Positions 18,308 through 27,338 of a stretch of DNA of 64,000 bases are shown piece after piece. Positions within the stretch are counted from its first letter, which is position 1. Every line of letters begins with the position of its first letter. The stretch is from Aurantiacibacter suaedae. GTDB lineage: Bacteria; Pseudomonadota; Alphaproteobacteria; Sphingomonadales; Sphingomonadaceae. Position numbers and translations under genes: made by a program. The notes under the pieces were generated by a model. That model saw only the letters and a list, made by a program, of their open reading frames with translations. It had not been told where the DNA came from and did no database searches. The stretch lies in assembly GCF_005434915.1 (NCBI RefSeq), contig NZ_SKCG01000001.1, forward strand, positions 186,001 through 250,000, read 5' to 3'.

Positions 18308-19311
18308 TGCGTGTGCTTGCTGTCATGCTCCTCGCCAGCGCCACCACCCCTGCCTTCGCGCAGGATCACTCGGGGCATTCGATGCCTCCTGCCAAGCCTG
18401 ATGCCCAGACCGAATGCGAGCAAGAGGTCGCCGCGCATCGCGCGATGGGCCATGCGGTGCCAAAGGGCTCTTGCCCCCCTGATACGCCTGCTGAGCACAT
18501 GGGCATGGATCACTCGCAGATGGACCATTCGCAGATGGACCATAGTGCGATGGGGGCAGCGCCAATTCCGCAGACCCCTCCGCCCGCCGCAGCAGGCTCG
18601 GGGCCGGCGCGCGCTGCCGATGCGATCTGGGGTGCCGAAGCTATGCGCACCTCGCGGGAAGCTCTGGTGCGCGAGAATGGCGGCATGAACGTGCTTTGGT
18701 TGCAGGGCGATCGCCTCGAATACCGCGCACGTGAAGGCCACGATGGCTATCTGTGGGATGTGCAGGGCTACTACGGCGGCGATATCGACAAGTTCTGGTT
18801 CAAGAGCGAGGGCGAGGGCACCTTCGGCGAAGAAGCGGAATCGGCGGAAATTCAGGGGCTGTGGAGCCACGCGATCGGGCCGTGGTTCGATTTGCAGACC
18901 GGTATCCGGCAGGATCTCACCGGCCCCGAGCGCACCTATGCCGTTCTCGGCGTGCAGGGGCTGGCCCCCTACTTGTTCGAAGTCGATGCGGCGGCTTTCC
19001 TCTCGAACAAGGGCGATCTGACCGCGCGTGTCGAAGCGGAGCTGGACCAGCGCATTACGCAACGCCTGATCCTGCAACCGCGCGCCGAGGCTAACCTGTC
19101 GGCTCAGGACGTGCCCGAGCTAGGCATCGGGGCTGGCCTCAGTTCGATGGAGCTTGGCCTGCGACTGCGCTACGAATTCGCCCGCGAGTTCGCGCCCTAC
19201 GTCGGGGTCGAGCAGGAATGGAAGCTGGGCGGGAGTGCCGACTATGCTCGGCTTGCTGGCGAGCAGACTGGCGTGACCAACTACTTAGCGGGTATCCGCT
19301 TTTGGTTCTGA
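18307..19311 (+). CDS. copB: Outer-membrane copper resistance protein B
   Basis: 334 residues. A signal peptide (MRVLAVMLLASATTPAFAQ) precedes a Met/His-rich N-terminal segment with three near-identical repeats of MDHSQ/MDHSA, expected to bind copper, and a C-terminal CopB beta-barrel domain (LWLQGDRLEYRAREGHDGYL; AEANLSAQDVPELGIGAG; ending YLAGIRFWF, with the terminal Phe of outer-membrane barrels). One-base overlap with copA implies a single transcript under the CsoR operators. Family members are linked to copper sequestration or export at the outer membrane. Confidence 0.92.
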   Translation: MRVLAVMLLASATTPAFAQDHSGHSMPPAKPDAQTECEQEVAAHRAMGHAVPKGSCPPDTPAEHMGMDHSQMDHSQMDHSAMGAAPIPQTPPPAAAGSGPARAADAIWGAEAMRTSREALVRENGGMNVLWLQGDRLEYRAREGHDGYLWDVQGYYGGDIDKFWFKSEGEGTFGEEAESAEIQGLWSHAIGPWFDLQTGIRQDLTGPERTYAVLGVQGLAPYLFEVDAAAFLSNKGDLTARVEAELDQRITQRLILQPRAEANLSAQDVPELGIGAGLSSMELGLRLRYEFAREFAPYVGVEQEWKLGGSADYARLAGEQTGVTNYLAGIRFWF

Positions 19312-19338
19312 GACATGTTCGGCGCGGCAACTCGCCGC

Positions 19339-19782
19339 TTACGGCTTGCCGCCCTTCCACACCTGTACTTCGCCCGCATCGGCATCGATCCGCAGCCAGT
19401 CGCCGGTTTCGATATGCTCAACCGGGTCGATATCGAAATCGGTCATGCTGGGAATGCGCAGCACCACTGCGCCAAGCGCCGCCTTGGTGGTGGTGATCGT
19501 GAACAGCATCCCGATGGGAGATGCGCCTGCGAGCTTGCTGGTGTGAAACACCGCCGACCAGCCCGATGAGCCCTTGGCCCCCGGAAACACTAGGATCTTG
19601 CCCGCAAAGCTCACCCCGCGCAGTTCGTGGCGGCTTTCGATCACTTCGCCCTTCATCGGGTTCACACCGCCCCAGCCGGAAATCGTCTGCTTTGTCGCGA
19701 GGGCTTCGCCTTCGACCACACCGCCAACCACCTTGCGGCCGCGGATCACGATGTCAGGCTTTCGCGTTGTCGTCGTAGCCAT
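19339..19782 (-). CDS. Aconitase X swivel-domain subunit (DUF126)
   Basis: 147 residues, the small subunit of two-gene aconitase X enzymes. The domain carries QTISGWGGVNPMKGEVIE and the loop PGAKGSSGWSAVFHTSK, whose Ser-rich turn contributes to the active site in this superfamily. The start overlaps the stop of the large subunit (TGATG), so the two are made together. Known bacterial aconitase X enzymes are cis-3-hydroxy-L-proline dehydratases and archaeal ones are phosphomevalonate dehydratases. Neither pathway's partner genes are next to this copy, so the substrate is unassigned. Confidence 0.85.
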   Translation of the reverse strand: MATTTTRKPDIVIRGRKVVGGVVEGEALATKQTISGWGGVNPMKGEVIESRHELRGVSFAGKILVFPGAKGSSGWSAVFHTSKLAGASPIGMLFTITTTKAALGAVVLRIPSMTDFDIDPVEHIETGDWLRIDADAGEVQVWKGGKP

Positions 19783-21071
19783 CAGTTCAACCCTCCGTTC
19801 CAGCGGCCCGTGCAGGCGGCATCGATGCAGTCCTGCGTGGTGCCGAACCAACCTTCGATACCCATGATCGCGGGCAGGTAGTGCGTCTGCTTGGCGCTGT
19901 CGAAAGCGGCCACCTTGGTCCCCGGCGGCACGGCCTGACTGATCGCCGAGCAGGTGTCGGTCATCAGCTTTGCGCCAGCGGCGGCGAGGATGCGGTCGTA
20001 GCCCGAAGCCATCGCGGTGGCCTTCACCGCGCGACTGGTGAATATCCACAGCTCGGTGTTTGCGTGGACCTTGCGCCCTTCGAGCATCCGCGCCGCATCG
20101 GCGATCTGGTCGATCGAATAGTGCGGGCAGCCGAGCATGATGTAGTCGACATCGCGGCTGCTGCCGATTGCGTTCAGCCGTTCGTAAACCTCCGCGCGCT
20201 CCTTCGCGCCATAGGTTAAGGTCTCGCCTTTGTCGGACCCGCCGAAAGCCACTTCGCGGGTGGGCGCCTCGGGGGTGATACCGACCATATGGTACATCTC
20301 GACCCCGCCCGACGAGGCTGCCGCCGCGCCGAAGTGCTTGTGCTTGATCAGCGCCGCATCCGAGATGTCGCCCGAGAGCACGGGGATCGCATCCTCCACC
20401 GCCGCGCCGGTGTAATAGCCGAGCATCCCCCATTCGAAAATCGAATCGACCGGCACCTCGACCTTGATCGCGTGCTGGCCCTTGCGGAAAGCATCGGTGT
20501 GAAAGCCCCAGTTGGGAATGCGCTTGGCCAGCATGGCGGCGCTGGTGCTCTCGCGGCCCTCGCAGTTGGTGCGCCCACCAATTACCGAATTGCAGAACAC
20601 CACCGCGCTCGATTCCATCCATGCGCAGTGTTCGCCCATTACCGGCACATTGCCCGCGAGGTAGGGCGTGCAGGTCTTCATCACCTGGATGCCGTGCGCG
20701 GCGACTTCCGCCTCGTCGCTGCGGAAGTTGGCGAAGGCCTCCTCGGTCATTCCCTGTTCGCGCCACAGCTCGGGGTCCATCCCGCCTTGCAGATGGCATG
20801 AGAAACCGTTCATGCGCGGCACGTCGACCACCTCATCGGAATCGAGATCGAAGCGCGAGAACACCGCGCGATAGTCGCCGCCGTCTTCCTTGTAGTAGTC
20901 CTTCACCCACTGCGGCGAAGAGCCGGGCACCCCGGCGATATTGTTGCAGTAGACGAAGTCGGGCGCGTCGAGCGCTTCAGCATAGCGGATCAGCAGGTCC
21001 ATCGCCTTGGCCACCGCAGCGCCCTCGGCCCCGTCGCGCATGGCTTTTTCGGTATCGGTCAGACTTACCAT
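19782..21071 (-). CDS. Aconitase X catalytic subunit (DUF521)
   Basis: 429 residues. Family stretches are DFVYCNNIAGVPGSSPQW, MKTCTPYLAGNVPVMGEH, CNSVIGGRTNCEGRESTSA and MLGCPHYSIDQI, which supply the Cys and substrate-binding residues of the aconitase X group. The start ATG at 21071 has GGGGAG upstream; the frame open to 21347 is antisense to the dehydratase gene. It overlaps the IlvD/Edd-family gene by 7 bases (ATGGTAA) and the small subunit by 1. The pairing with an IlvD/Edd dehydratase suggests two successive dehydrations of a hydroxy acid or sugar acid, which is inference. Confidence 0.87.
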   Translation of the reverse strand: MVSLTDTEKAMRDGAEGAAVAKAMDLLIRYAEALDAPDFVYCNNIAGVPGSSPQWVKDYYKEDGGDYRAVFSRFDLDSDEVVDVPRMNGFSCHLQGGMDPELWREQGMTEEAFANFRSDEAEVAAHGIQVMKTCTPYLAGNVPVMGEHCAWMESSAVVFCNSVIGGRTNCEGRESTSAAMLAKRIPNWGFHTDAFRKGQHAIKVEVPVDSIFEWGMLGYYTGAAVEDAIPVLSGDISDAALIKHKHFGAAAASSGGVEMYHMVGITPEAPTREVAFGGSDKGETLTYGAKERAEVYERLNAIGSSRDVDYIMLGCPHYSIDQIADAARMLEGRKVHANTELWIFTSRAVKATAMASGYDRILAAAGAKLMTDTCSAISQAVPPGTKVAAFDSAKQTHYLPAIMGIEGWFGTTQDCIDAACTGRWNGGLN

Positions 21072-22753
21072 TTGGGTTCTCCCCGGGTGTTGGCCATGTC
21101 GATCAGCACCGCACCGGTGCTCATTTCCTGTACGTCGCGGCGATACATGCCGAGCCAGCCATCGGCGGGCACGGCGAATTCTTGGCCCGGGCCGGGGCGG
21201 GCGGCCAACTCCTCGGGCGGCACCATAACGTCGATACGCCGCGCCGCCACGTCGATCTCGACCGGGTCGCCGTCGCGCACCAGCCCGATGGGGCCGCCGA
21301 CCGCGCCTTCGGGGGCGACTTCGGCGATGGTCAGGCCCTTCAAGCACAGGCCCGAGAGCTGCCCGTCGGTGACGAAAGCCACATCCTTGGCAAGGCCTGC
21401 CGCATCAATCGCGAACAGGATGTAGGAGGCACCGCCGCCCATCGCCGGTCCGCCCTTGAGGCCTTGCCCGCGCAGCACGAGTACATCGCCCTTCTGCACC
21501 TTGCCGCTGGTGATGCCTTCCATAGCCGCGGCCGTGGTCTCGAACACGCGGGCAGGGCCGGAGAAGGCCTCGGGCCGCGAGCCGTCGCGGATGCCCAGCT
21601 TCACCACCGCGCTTTCCGGAGCGAGCGAGCCCTTGAGGATCGCGATCGAGGGTCCTTCCGAAATCGGGTTAGCCAGCGGGCGGATGACTTCCTCGTCGGC
21701 CACGGCAACTTCGGACAGGTCATCGGCCAGCGTCTTGCCAGAGGCGACGGTGACCTCTGTGTCGAGCACAGTTTCGAGCTGCTTCATCATCGCGCGCGCG
21801 CCGCCTGCATCCTCGAATTCCTCGATCCGGCGCGACCCGCTTGGGCGGATCGCAGAGAGAGTAGGCACCACGCGGCCCATGTCCTCCCAGATCTGGAACA
21901 GGTCGATGTCGAGCCCGCCCTCAACGGCGACCGCCTGTAAATGCTTGATCGCATTGATCGAGCCGGAAACGGCCAGCACCATGGCGGCAGCATTGCGGAA
22001 CGCGCCTTCGGTCATGATCCGGCGCGGGGTTAGCCCTTCGTGAACCATATCGACGATCCGCGCGCCTGCCTCGCGGGCATAGGCGAACATCTTGTCCGAA
22101 TTGGCGCGCACCGGGGCCGAGCCTGCCACGCACATGCCCAGCGCCTCGACCACGCAGTGCATGGTGTTGGCGGTGGCCATGCCCGCGCAGACACCGGGGC
22201 CGCGCACGGCCTGCTTGGTCATCGCATCGACCGAGTGCTTCATCTCGCCGCCGAGCTTCTCGCGCACGCCGCCGGAGAACAGGTCTTCGATGTCGACATG
22301 GTCGCCGTCGATCATGCCGGAGGCCTGATAGCCGCCGATCACTAGGATCGTGGGGATGTTCATCCGCATGGCTGCCATCAGGTGGCCGGGAGGGGTCTTG
22401 TCGCAGGAGGTGAGGCAGACCATCCCGTCAAGCAGTGCGGCTTCCACCTGCGCCTCGATATCGTTGGGGATGAGGTCGCGCCCGGCGAGGATATAGCTGC
22501 CCTGCCGCCCGGCTCCGGTGATGAAGTCCGAGGGCGCGGTGGTGCGCACTTCGAAGGGTACGCCGCCAGCGGCGCGGATAGCCTCCTTCACTTGCTTGGC
22601 GACGCCATCGAGATGTGCGTAGCACACGGCCAGCTCGGAGGAAGAATTGACCACCGCGATCTTCGGCTTTGCGAGGTCTTCCTCGCTGAGGCCGAGCGCT
22701 TGCCAGTGCGCGCGGCGGACGGGGGAATTGGCGGCGAGGCTTCTCAAGGTCAT
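21065..22753 (-). CDS. IlvD/Edd-family dehydratase (sugar-acid-type)
   Basis: 562 residues. The three Fe-S cysteines expected in the family are present: AVCYAHLDG, TSCDKTPPGHL and VCAGMATANTM. The C-terminal active-site loop is TDGQLSGLCLKG instead of the common TDGRFSGA, keeping the catalytic Ser. Members dehydrate dihydroxy acids, gluconate-6-P, or sugar acids such as arabonate and xylonate. The context (aconitase X, AAHS permease, TonB receptor) argues against a role in branched-chain amino acid synthesis. It overlaps both neighbours by 4-7 bases. Start at 22753 fits MTLRSLAANSPVRRAHWQA; the longer frame is antisense to the permease gene. Confidence 0.88.
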   Translation of the reverse strand: MTLRSLAANSPVRRAHWQALGLSEEDLAKPKIAVVNSSSELAVCYAHLDGVAKQVKEAIRAAGGVPFEVRTTAPSDFITGAGRQGSYILAGRDLIPNDIEAQVEAALLDGMVCLTSCDKTPPGHLMAAMRMNIPTILVIGGYQASGMIDGDHVDIEDLFSGGVREKLGGEMKHSVDAMTKQAVRGPGVCAGMATANTMHCVVEALGMCVAGSAPVRANSDKMFAYAREAGARIVDMVHEGLTPRRIMTEGAFRNAAAMVLAVSGSINAIKHLQAVAVEGGLDIDLFQIWEDMGRVVPTLSAIRPSGSRRIEEFEDAGGARAMMKQLETVLDTEVTVASGKTLADDLSEVAVADEEVIRPLANPISEGPSIAILKGSLAPESAVVKLGIRDGSRPEAFSGPARVFETTAAAMEGITSGKVQKGDVLVLRGQGLKGGPAMGGGASYILFAIDAAGLAKDVAFVTDGQLSGLCLKGLTIAEVAPEGAVGGPIGLVRDGDPVEIDVAARRIDVMVPPEELAARPGPGQEFAVPADGWLGMYRRDVQEMSTGAVLIDMANTRGEPKW

Positions 22754-24126
22754 ACGAGGCTCCTTTCCGGGAGAATGTCTGGTGTGGCGGCGGCCTTGCG
22801 GCGGCGCGAAACGGTGGCGCCGATGCCGATGGCGCACAGGGCGAGAATGGCAGGGCACACGGCGAGGATGGCAAAGGTGCGCACGGCAGGCAGTCCGCTG
22901 GCGAGCACAAAGCCGCCCACGATCGGCCCGGCAATGCCGCCGACTTTCGCCACCGAAGTCGCCCAACCGCCGCCGTTGGCGCGGATCGCGCTCGGGTAGA
23001 ACACGCCCGCAATCGACAGGATGCCGAAATGAGCGCCCGAGACGAGACTGATGGCAATGCCGGAGACGATCAGGAACACATCCTGCCCCATCGCCACCAC
23101 ACCGCTCACCAACAGCAGCGGAAACGCGATGAGCGGATAGAACGCCACCGAGTATGGTCCACGCCGGTCGGTGAACTGCATCAGGGCGAGGCCGAGCGCT
23201 GCCCCTGCTACCGAGGTGATCGAGCCGACATAGGCGGCCGTGTCGCGGCTGAATGCCAGCGATTCGTAGACGATCGGCCCCCAGTTGGAGGTGAAGTAGA
23301 CCGCCATGGTGCTGGCCGTGTAGCCGAGCCACAAGAGCGGTGTGAGCCAGACAAGGTCGCCCTTGAACAGCTTGCCCACGGTGAAGTTGCCGGTGTCACG
23401 CTGCTCGTCACCGAGCACGAAGCGGTCGGATGCAGTGGCGGCGAGGTCAGGTTCGAGCCGGTTGAGGATCGCCGCGACCTCGTCGTGCCGCACATCCTTG
23501 GCGACAAGGAAGCGGACCGATTCGGGCAGGGTGAAGAACAGCAGCACGACGATTGCGAGCGTGCACAGGCCGCCGAAGAAGAACACCCAGTGCCAGCCAT
23601 GCACGGGAGCCAGCCATACGGTCACCGGCCCGGCGAGCGCCGCGCCGAGCGAATAGCCCATCATAATCACGGTCACGACGCTGGAACGCATCCGCTTGGG
23701 CACGAATTCGATATTCAACGCCCAGACCAGCGGCAGCATTCCGCCAATGGCAAAGCCATCGAGGAAGCGCAGCAGCATCAGCGCCTCGTAGCTCTGGGTG
23801 AGGCCAGTGGCGAAGGTGAGAATGCCGAAGGCCAGCGCCGAAGCAATGATAGCGCGGCGGCGGCCGAACTTGTCGCCAATCCAGGCAAAGGCAAAACCGC
23901 CCAGCATCATGCCAAGCAGGCCTGCCGAGAACACATTGCCCAGCATCACCTCATCAAGCGCCAGCTCGTCGCGCATATAGGGCGCGGTGTAGCCGATCAT
24001 CATCATGTCGAACCCGTCGAACACGGTGATCAGCCACGAAACGGCCACCAGCATCAGGTTGAAGCGGGTGAACCGCCGCTGTTCGATCACCTCGGCGACG
24101 TCGATCTTTCGGGGCAGCTCGGTCAT
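22750..24126 (-). CDS. MFS transporter, aromatic acid:H+ symporter (AAHS)-like
   Basis: 458 residues with 12 predicted TM helices. TM1 contains VFDGFDMMMIGYTAPY, the DGFD signature of AAHS permeases for benzoate, 4-hydroxybenzoate and similar acids. The loop 2-3 motif is GDKFGRRRAI. It probably imports the acid that the downstream dehydratases act on. It starts 150 bases after the TonB receptor gene, beyond a strong stem-loop, and its stop overlaps the dehydratase start in ATGA. The substrate need not be aromatic: family members also carry other carboxylates. Confidence 0.85.
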   Translation of the reverse strand: MTELPRKIDVAEVIEQRRFTRFNLMLVAVSWLITVFDGFDMMMIGYTAPYMRDELALDEVMLGNVFSAGLLGMMLGGFAFAWIGDKFGRRRAIIASALAFGILTFATGLTQSYEALMLLRFLDGFAIGGMLPLVWALNIEFVPKRMRSSVVTVIMMGYSLGAALAGPVTVWLAPVHGWHWVFFFGGLCTLAIVVLLFFTLPESVRFLVAKDVRHDEVAAILNRLEPDLAATASDRFVLGDEQRDTGNFTVGKLFKGDLVWLTPLLWLGYTASTMAVYFTSNWGPIVYESLAFSRDTAAYVGSITSVAGAALGLALMQFTDRRGPYSVAFYPLIAFPLLLVSGVVAMGQDVFLIVSGIAISLVSGAHFGILSIAGVFYPSAIRANGGGWATSVAKVGGIAGPIVGGFVLASGLPAVRTFAILAVCPAILALCAIGIGATVSRRRKAAATPDILPERSLV

Positions 24127-24234
24127 CTGGCGGTCTCGATCCTGTCAGGGCGCGGGCGCGCGTGATGAGGGCCGAAAAGGCATCGGCTAGTGGGCGAGGG
24201 GCGGGGCATGAAAGCGGGTCTTGCAGTATGGGGT

Positions 24235-24263
24235 CCGGCCGGGCCCGTTGTAGGCCCGGCCGG
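24235..24263 (-). terminator. Perfect 11-bp stem-loop between TonB receptor and permease genes
   Basis: CCGGCCGGGCC and GGCCCGGCCGG form a perfect stem around a 7-base loop, 13 bases beyond the receptor stop on the minus strand. No T run follows in the direction of transcription, so it may be a partial terminator or an mRNA-stabilising hairpin that sets receptor expression above that of the enzymes downstream. Confidence 0.65.
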
Positions 24264-24276
24264 TGGGGGGATCAGG

Positions 24277-27213
24277 TTAGAAGCGGGCACGCACCCCGCC
24301 TTTGAACATCCGGCCAACCGGATTGAACAACACGTTGTTGCCCGCGCCGTTGGCTCCCGGGAAGGTCGGCGGATCCTGGTCGAAGACGTTGTCGATCCCG
24401 GCATAGATCTCGAAGCTCTGTCCGGACGCCGGAAGCAGGCGATAGGTCGCCATCAGATCGACATAGGTGCGCGAGGGAAGCTCGTTGATGTTCACACTGT
24501 TCGGGTTGTCGAACGAGAAATCGGGATCGCCGGGGGCTACGAAGGTGGGGAAGAAGAAGCCCTTGTCGATCCAGCGCACATGGGTGTTGAGTGAGAAGGC
24601 CTCGCCGATATCGAGCGCGATGTTGGCATCGAGCGTCCAGTCCGGCGCGCCCGAGGGTGTGCCGCCGCGCAAGCCGGTTTGCCCGGCCCGTTCGGTCGCG
24701 CCCACCGAATCGTAGGTGATCAGATCCTTCACGTGGTTCGCGAGCAGCATCACCGAGAGCTGGTTGGCATCGCCCAGCGGCTGGCGATAGTTGAGCTGGA
24801 AATCGATCCCGCGTGCCACGAGCTGGTTCACGTTCTGAATCGTGTCGGTGATATTGGTGACGTTGTTGCCTGCATCGCGCGTGACCAGCGAGCACGACAG
24901 CGTGTCGCCATCCTCGCAGCGCTGCACGATATTCTGCTGACCCAGCGTTCCGATCGCGTTCGAGATGTCGATGTCGTAATAGTCGATCAAGGCGCGGAAC
25001 TGGCTGAGGAAACCTCCGGTAGGCTGCAACACAATGCCGGCGGTGAAGGTGTCGGCCACTTCGGGGCTGAGGTTGGGGTTAGACCCCTTGGTAATCGGCA
25101 CAATCACCTGCACGCCGCCATTGCCGACGTCGGTGAGGATACCGGTGGTGGTGGTCTGCGGGCCGAACAGCTCGGGCACGTTGGGCGCGCGAATATCGCG
25201 CGAGCGGGTGACGCGCATACGGACCGCTTCGGTGGGCGCCCAGGTCGCGCCAAGCTTCCAGGTGGTCGCATCGACCGAGGAACTGTCGGCGAAAGCCGAG
25301 GAGCGGTTGTAATGCGTCTGCCGGATCGCCCCGCTGAGGCCAAGTTCCTCGGCAAAGGTCACGCCGCTGAGCAGTGGCACGTCGACTTCGGCATAGCCTT
25401 CGACCACCTCGACCTTGCCCGAGATGGCAGAGCCGTTACCGGCGTTGAAGAACCCGCCAGCCTTCGAAATGTCGTCGGTATCGCCGCTGAGGTCGTCGCT
25501 GCGGTATTCCCCGCCGAAGGCCACGCCTACCGGGCCGCCAGGCAATTCGACAAGGCTGCCGGAGATGTTGGCGGCAACGATATGCTGGGTCGTCACGCTG
25601 GTCTGGAAGCCTTCACCGGTGACGTAATCCACCGCCTGGGCGAAATTCGGTCCCTGGCCATAGCCGAACGGGTTGAGCGGAACGCAGGCCGGATCGTCGT
25701 TGGAGGGATCGGCATCGGCGTTCACGCGGCACACGGCCTCACCGCCAACGCTGGTCGCATCAAGCGCCTTCACGATGTTGGCGGTGATCGTGTTGTTGGT
25801 GAGGTCCGAACGGAACGAGTTGCGGCCATACTGATAGTAGGCGTCGGCAGCCCAGCCATTCCCAAGTTCATACTCAAGCCCGGCGACCACGCGGAACACG
25901 CGGTTTTCCGCCGAAATCTGAGTGGGGCCGACATCGTCGAAGCCCTTGCCGAGGGTGAAGCTGGTGGCACCGGAACTCGCCAGGATCGTCGGAATATCGA
26001 GCGTCGGATCGCTTGAGCGCGGGATGAACGGGTTGTCGTCCTGTATGGTGATGGCAATGCTGCGATAGGCGGTAGAGCGATGCTGCCCGTCGGCCCCGGC
26101 CACGGTCACGCCCAGCTCGAAAGAAAGGTCATCGCTGGCTTCCAGCGTCAACAGGCCCATCGTTGCGTAGCGCTCTGTGGGCGAGACAATCGGGAAGTCG
26201 AAATAGGGGTTCTCTTCCGCCGGGGTGCCGGTTTCGCCGCCGACCATCCAGATGCGGTTGGCATAGGAGCCGAACTGATATCGGCGGGGCGTCCCGTCGT
26301 TGTTGAATGTGATCCCGTCAATCGGCCGCAACACCGGCACGTCAACTCCGGTGAAAGCGCTGGCGGGCGGGGTGGTAATGCCCTGGAAATCCGCGCTCCA
26401 GGTGGCGGCATTTGGCAGGATGTTGGACGCCGGACGATCGGGCGACTGGCCAGCCGCCAACGGATTGCGCCCGATGATCGTCATCCCGTTCACGCACCAT
26501 TCGCGTTCGCGGCAGGCATCGATCCCGTCGGATTTTTCCCATTCGCCGCCAAGCACGAGGTGAACGTTGGAGCCGATATCCCAGCCGCCTGCCGCGCCCA
26601 CCTGGCGGGTGAGATTGTCGTTCCGGTTCGAGATGCCGAACTGGGCGTTCGCCTTATAGCCGGTGAAATCGCGATCCAGCACCAGATTCACAACGCCAGA
26701 AACCGCGTCAGACCCGTAAACCGCCGAGGCACCGCCGGTCACCACGTCCGCCCGGCTCAGCAGGATCGAGGGGATCATGTTGGTGTCGACCGTGCCCTGC
26801 GAGGTCGAGGGGACGAACCGCTTGCCGTCCACCATAGTCAGCGTGCGCACCGCACCGAGGCCGCGCAGATCGAGGATGCGGCCGCCGATGTTGAGGCCGG
26901 GGCCGGGGTTAAGACCTGAGGTTGCCGGAGTGGCCGTGGCGGAGAAGCTGGGCAGCTCGTTCAGAGCATCGCCAAGATTGGTGATGCCGCGCTGTTCGAT
27001 CTGATCCGAGCCCAGCATCGTTACCGGCGTGGGCTGCTCGAAGCTGGAACGAATGCGCGAGCCGGTGACAACGATAGTGCCGCTGTCGTCGCCTGCCGAG
27101 GAATCCGGCGCTGCCATGTCTGCTGCCTGGTCCTGTGCCTGCGCTCCGTTGGAAAGCCCCACCGCTAGGGCGAGCGCGCAAGTGGTCGCCGAAAAGACAT
27201 TGGCCTTCGTCAT
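24277..27213 (-). CDS. TonB-dependent receptor, large
   Basis: 978 residues. Signal peptide (FSATTCALALAVGLSNGAQAQ), TonB-box-like segment (DSGTIVVTGSRIRSS), plug (TPVTMLGSDQIEQRGITNLG; ALNELPSFSAT; VDGKRFVPSTSQGTVD) and a long barrel closing with FNPVGRMFKGGVRARF, a typical terminal Phe. Length and the TNMIPSILLSRADVVTGGAS line resemble the receptors that sphingomonads use for oligosaccharides or other bulky organic substrates. Start at 27213 is preferred over 27216 because of the spacing to GGGAG. The gene heads the minus-strand catabolic operon and is divergent from the LysR gene. Confidence 0.9.
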   Translation of the reverse strand: MTKANVFSATTCALALAVGLSNGAQAQDQAADMAAPDSSAGDDSGTIVVTGSRIRSSFEQPTPVTMLGSDQIEQRGITNLGDALNELPSFSATATPATSGLNPGPGLNIGGRILDLRGLGAVRTLTMVDGKRFVPSTSQGTVDTNMIPSILLSRADVVTGGASAVYGSDAVSGVVNLVLDRDFTGYKANAQFGISNRNDNLTRQVGAAGGWDIGSNVHLVLGGEWEKSDGIDACREREWCVNGMTIIGRNPLAAGQSPDRPASNILPNAATWSADFQGITTPPASAFTGVDVPVLRPIDGITFNNDGTPRRYQFGSYANRIWMVGGETGTPAEENPYFDFPIVSPTERYATMGLLTLEASDDLSFELGVTVAGADGQHRSTAYRSIAITIQDDNPFIPRSSDPTLDIPTILASSGATSFTLGKGFDDVGPTQISAENRVFRVVAGLEYELGNGWAADAYYQYGRNSFRSDLTNNTITANIVKALDATSVGGEAVCRVNADADPSNDDPACVPLNPFGYGQGPNFAQAVDYVTGEGFQTSVTTQHIVAANISGSLVELPGGPVGVAFGGEYRSDDLSGDTDDISKAGGFFNAGNGSAISGKVEVVEGYAEVDVPLLSGVTFAEELGLSGAIRQTHYNRSSAFADSSSVDATTWKLGATWAPTEAVRMRVTRSRDIRAPNVPELFGPQTTTTGILTDVGNGGVQVIVPITKGSNPNLSPEVADTFTAGIVLQPTGGFLSQFRALIDYYDIDISNAIGTLGQQNIVQRCEDGDTLSCSLVTRDAGNNVTNITDTIQNVNQLVARGIDFQLNYRQPLGDANQLSVMLLANHVKDLITYDSVGATERAGQTGLRGGTPSGAPDWTLDANIALDIGEAFSLNTHVRWIDKGFFFPTFVAPGDPDFSFDNPNSVNINELPSRTYVDLMATYRLLPASGQSFEIYAGIDNVFDQDPPTFPGANGAGNNVLFNPVGRMFKGGVRARF

Positions 27214-27306
27214 CATATCTCCCTTTCCCACTGTGATCGTGGCTTGTTGGGACACGGGATATGCGCCGTTGAATGGGCCGACAATATGCCATAATGAGAC
27301 GCCAGC

Positions 27307-27323
27307 ATTCGCGAAACACGAAT
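27307..27323. promoter_or_regulatory. Candidate LysR operator between the TonB receptor and LysR genes
   Basis: ATTCG and CGAAT form a perfect dyad with 7 bases between (27307-27323), within the T-N11/13-A style of LysR-type sites, 16 bases ahead of the lysR start and about 94 bases from the receptor start. Position and symmetry fit autoregulation and divergent control; no binding evidence is available. Confidence 0.5.
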
Positions 27324-27338
27324 AATGAGGGTTGCGTT

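Noticed and set aside
18484..18560. Tandem DNA repeats that could hint at a CRISPR or satellite
   Set aside because: They are in-frame Met/His repeats within copB; no spacer pattern.
20621..21940. 439-codon plus-strand frame opposite the AcnX and IlvD/Edd genes
   Set aside because: Crosses two real genes on the other strand and has an Arg/Pro-rich, domain-free product.
24679..26016. 445-codon plus-strand frame opposite the large TonB receptor
   Set aside because: Antisense shadow; the receptor on the minus strand has signal peptide, plug and barrel end.
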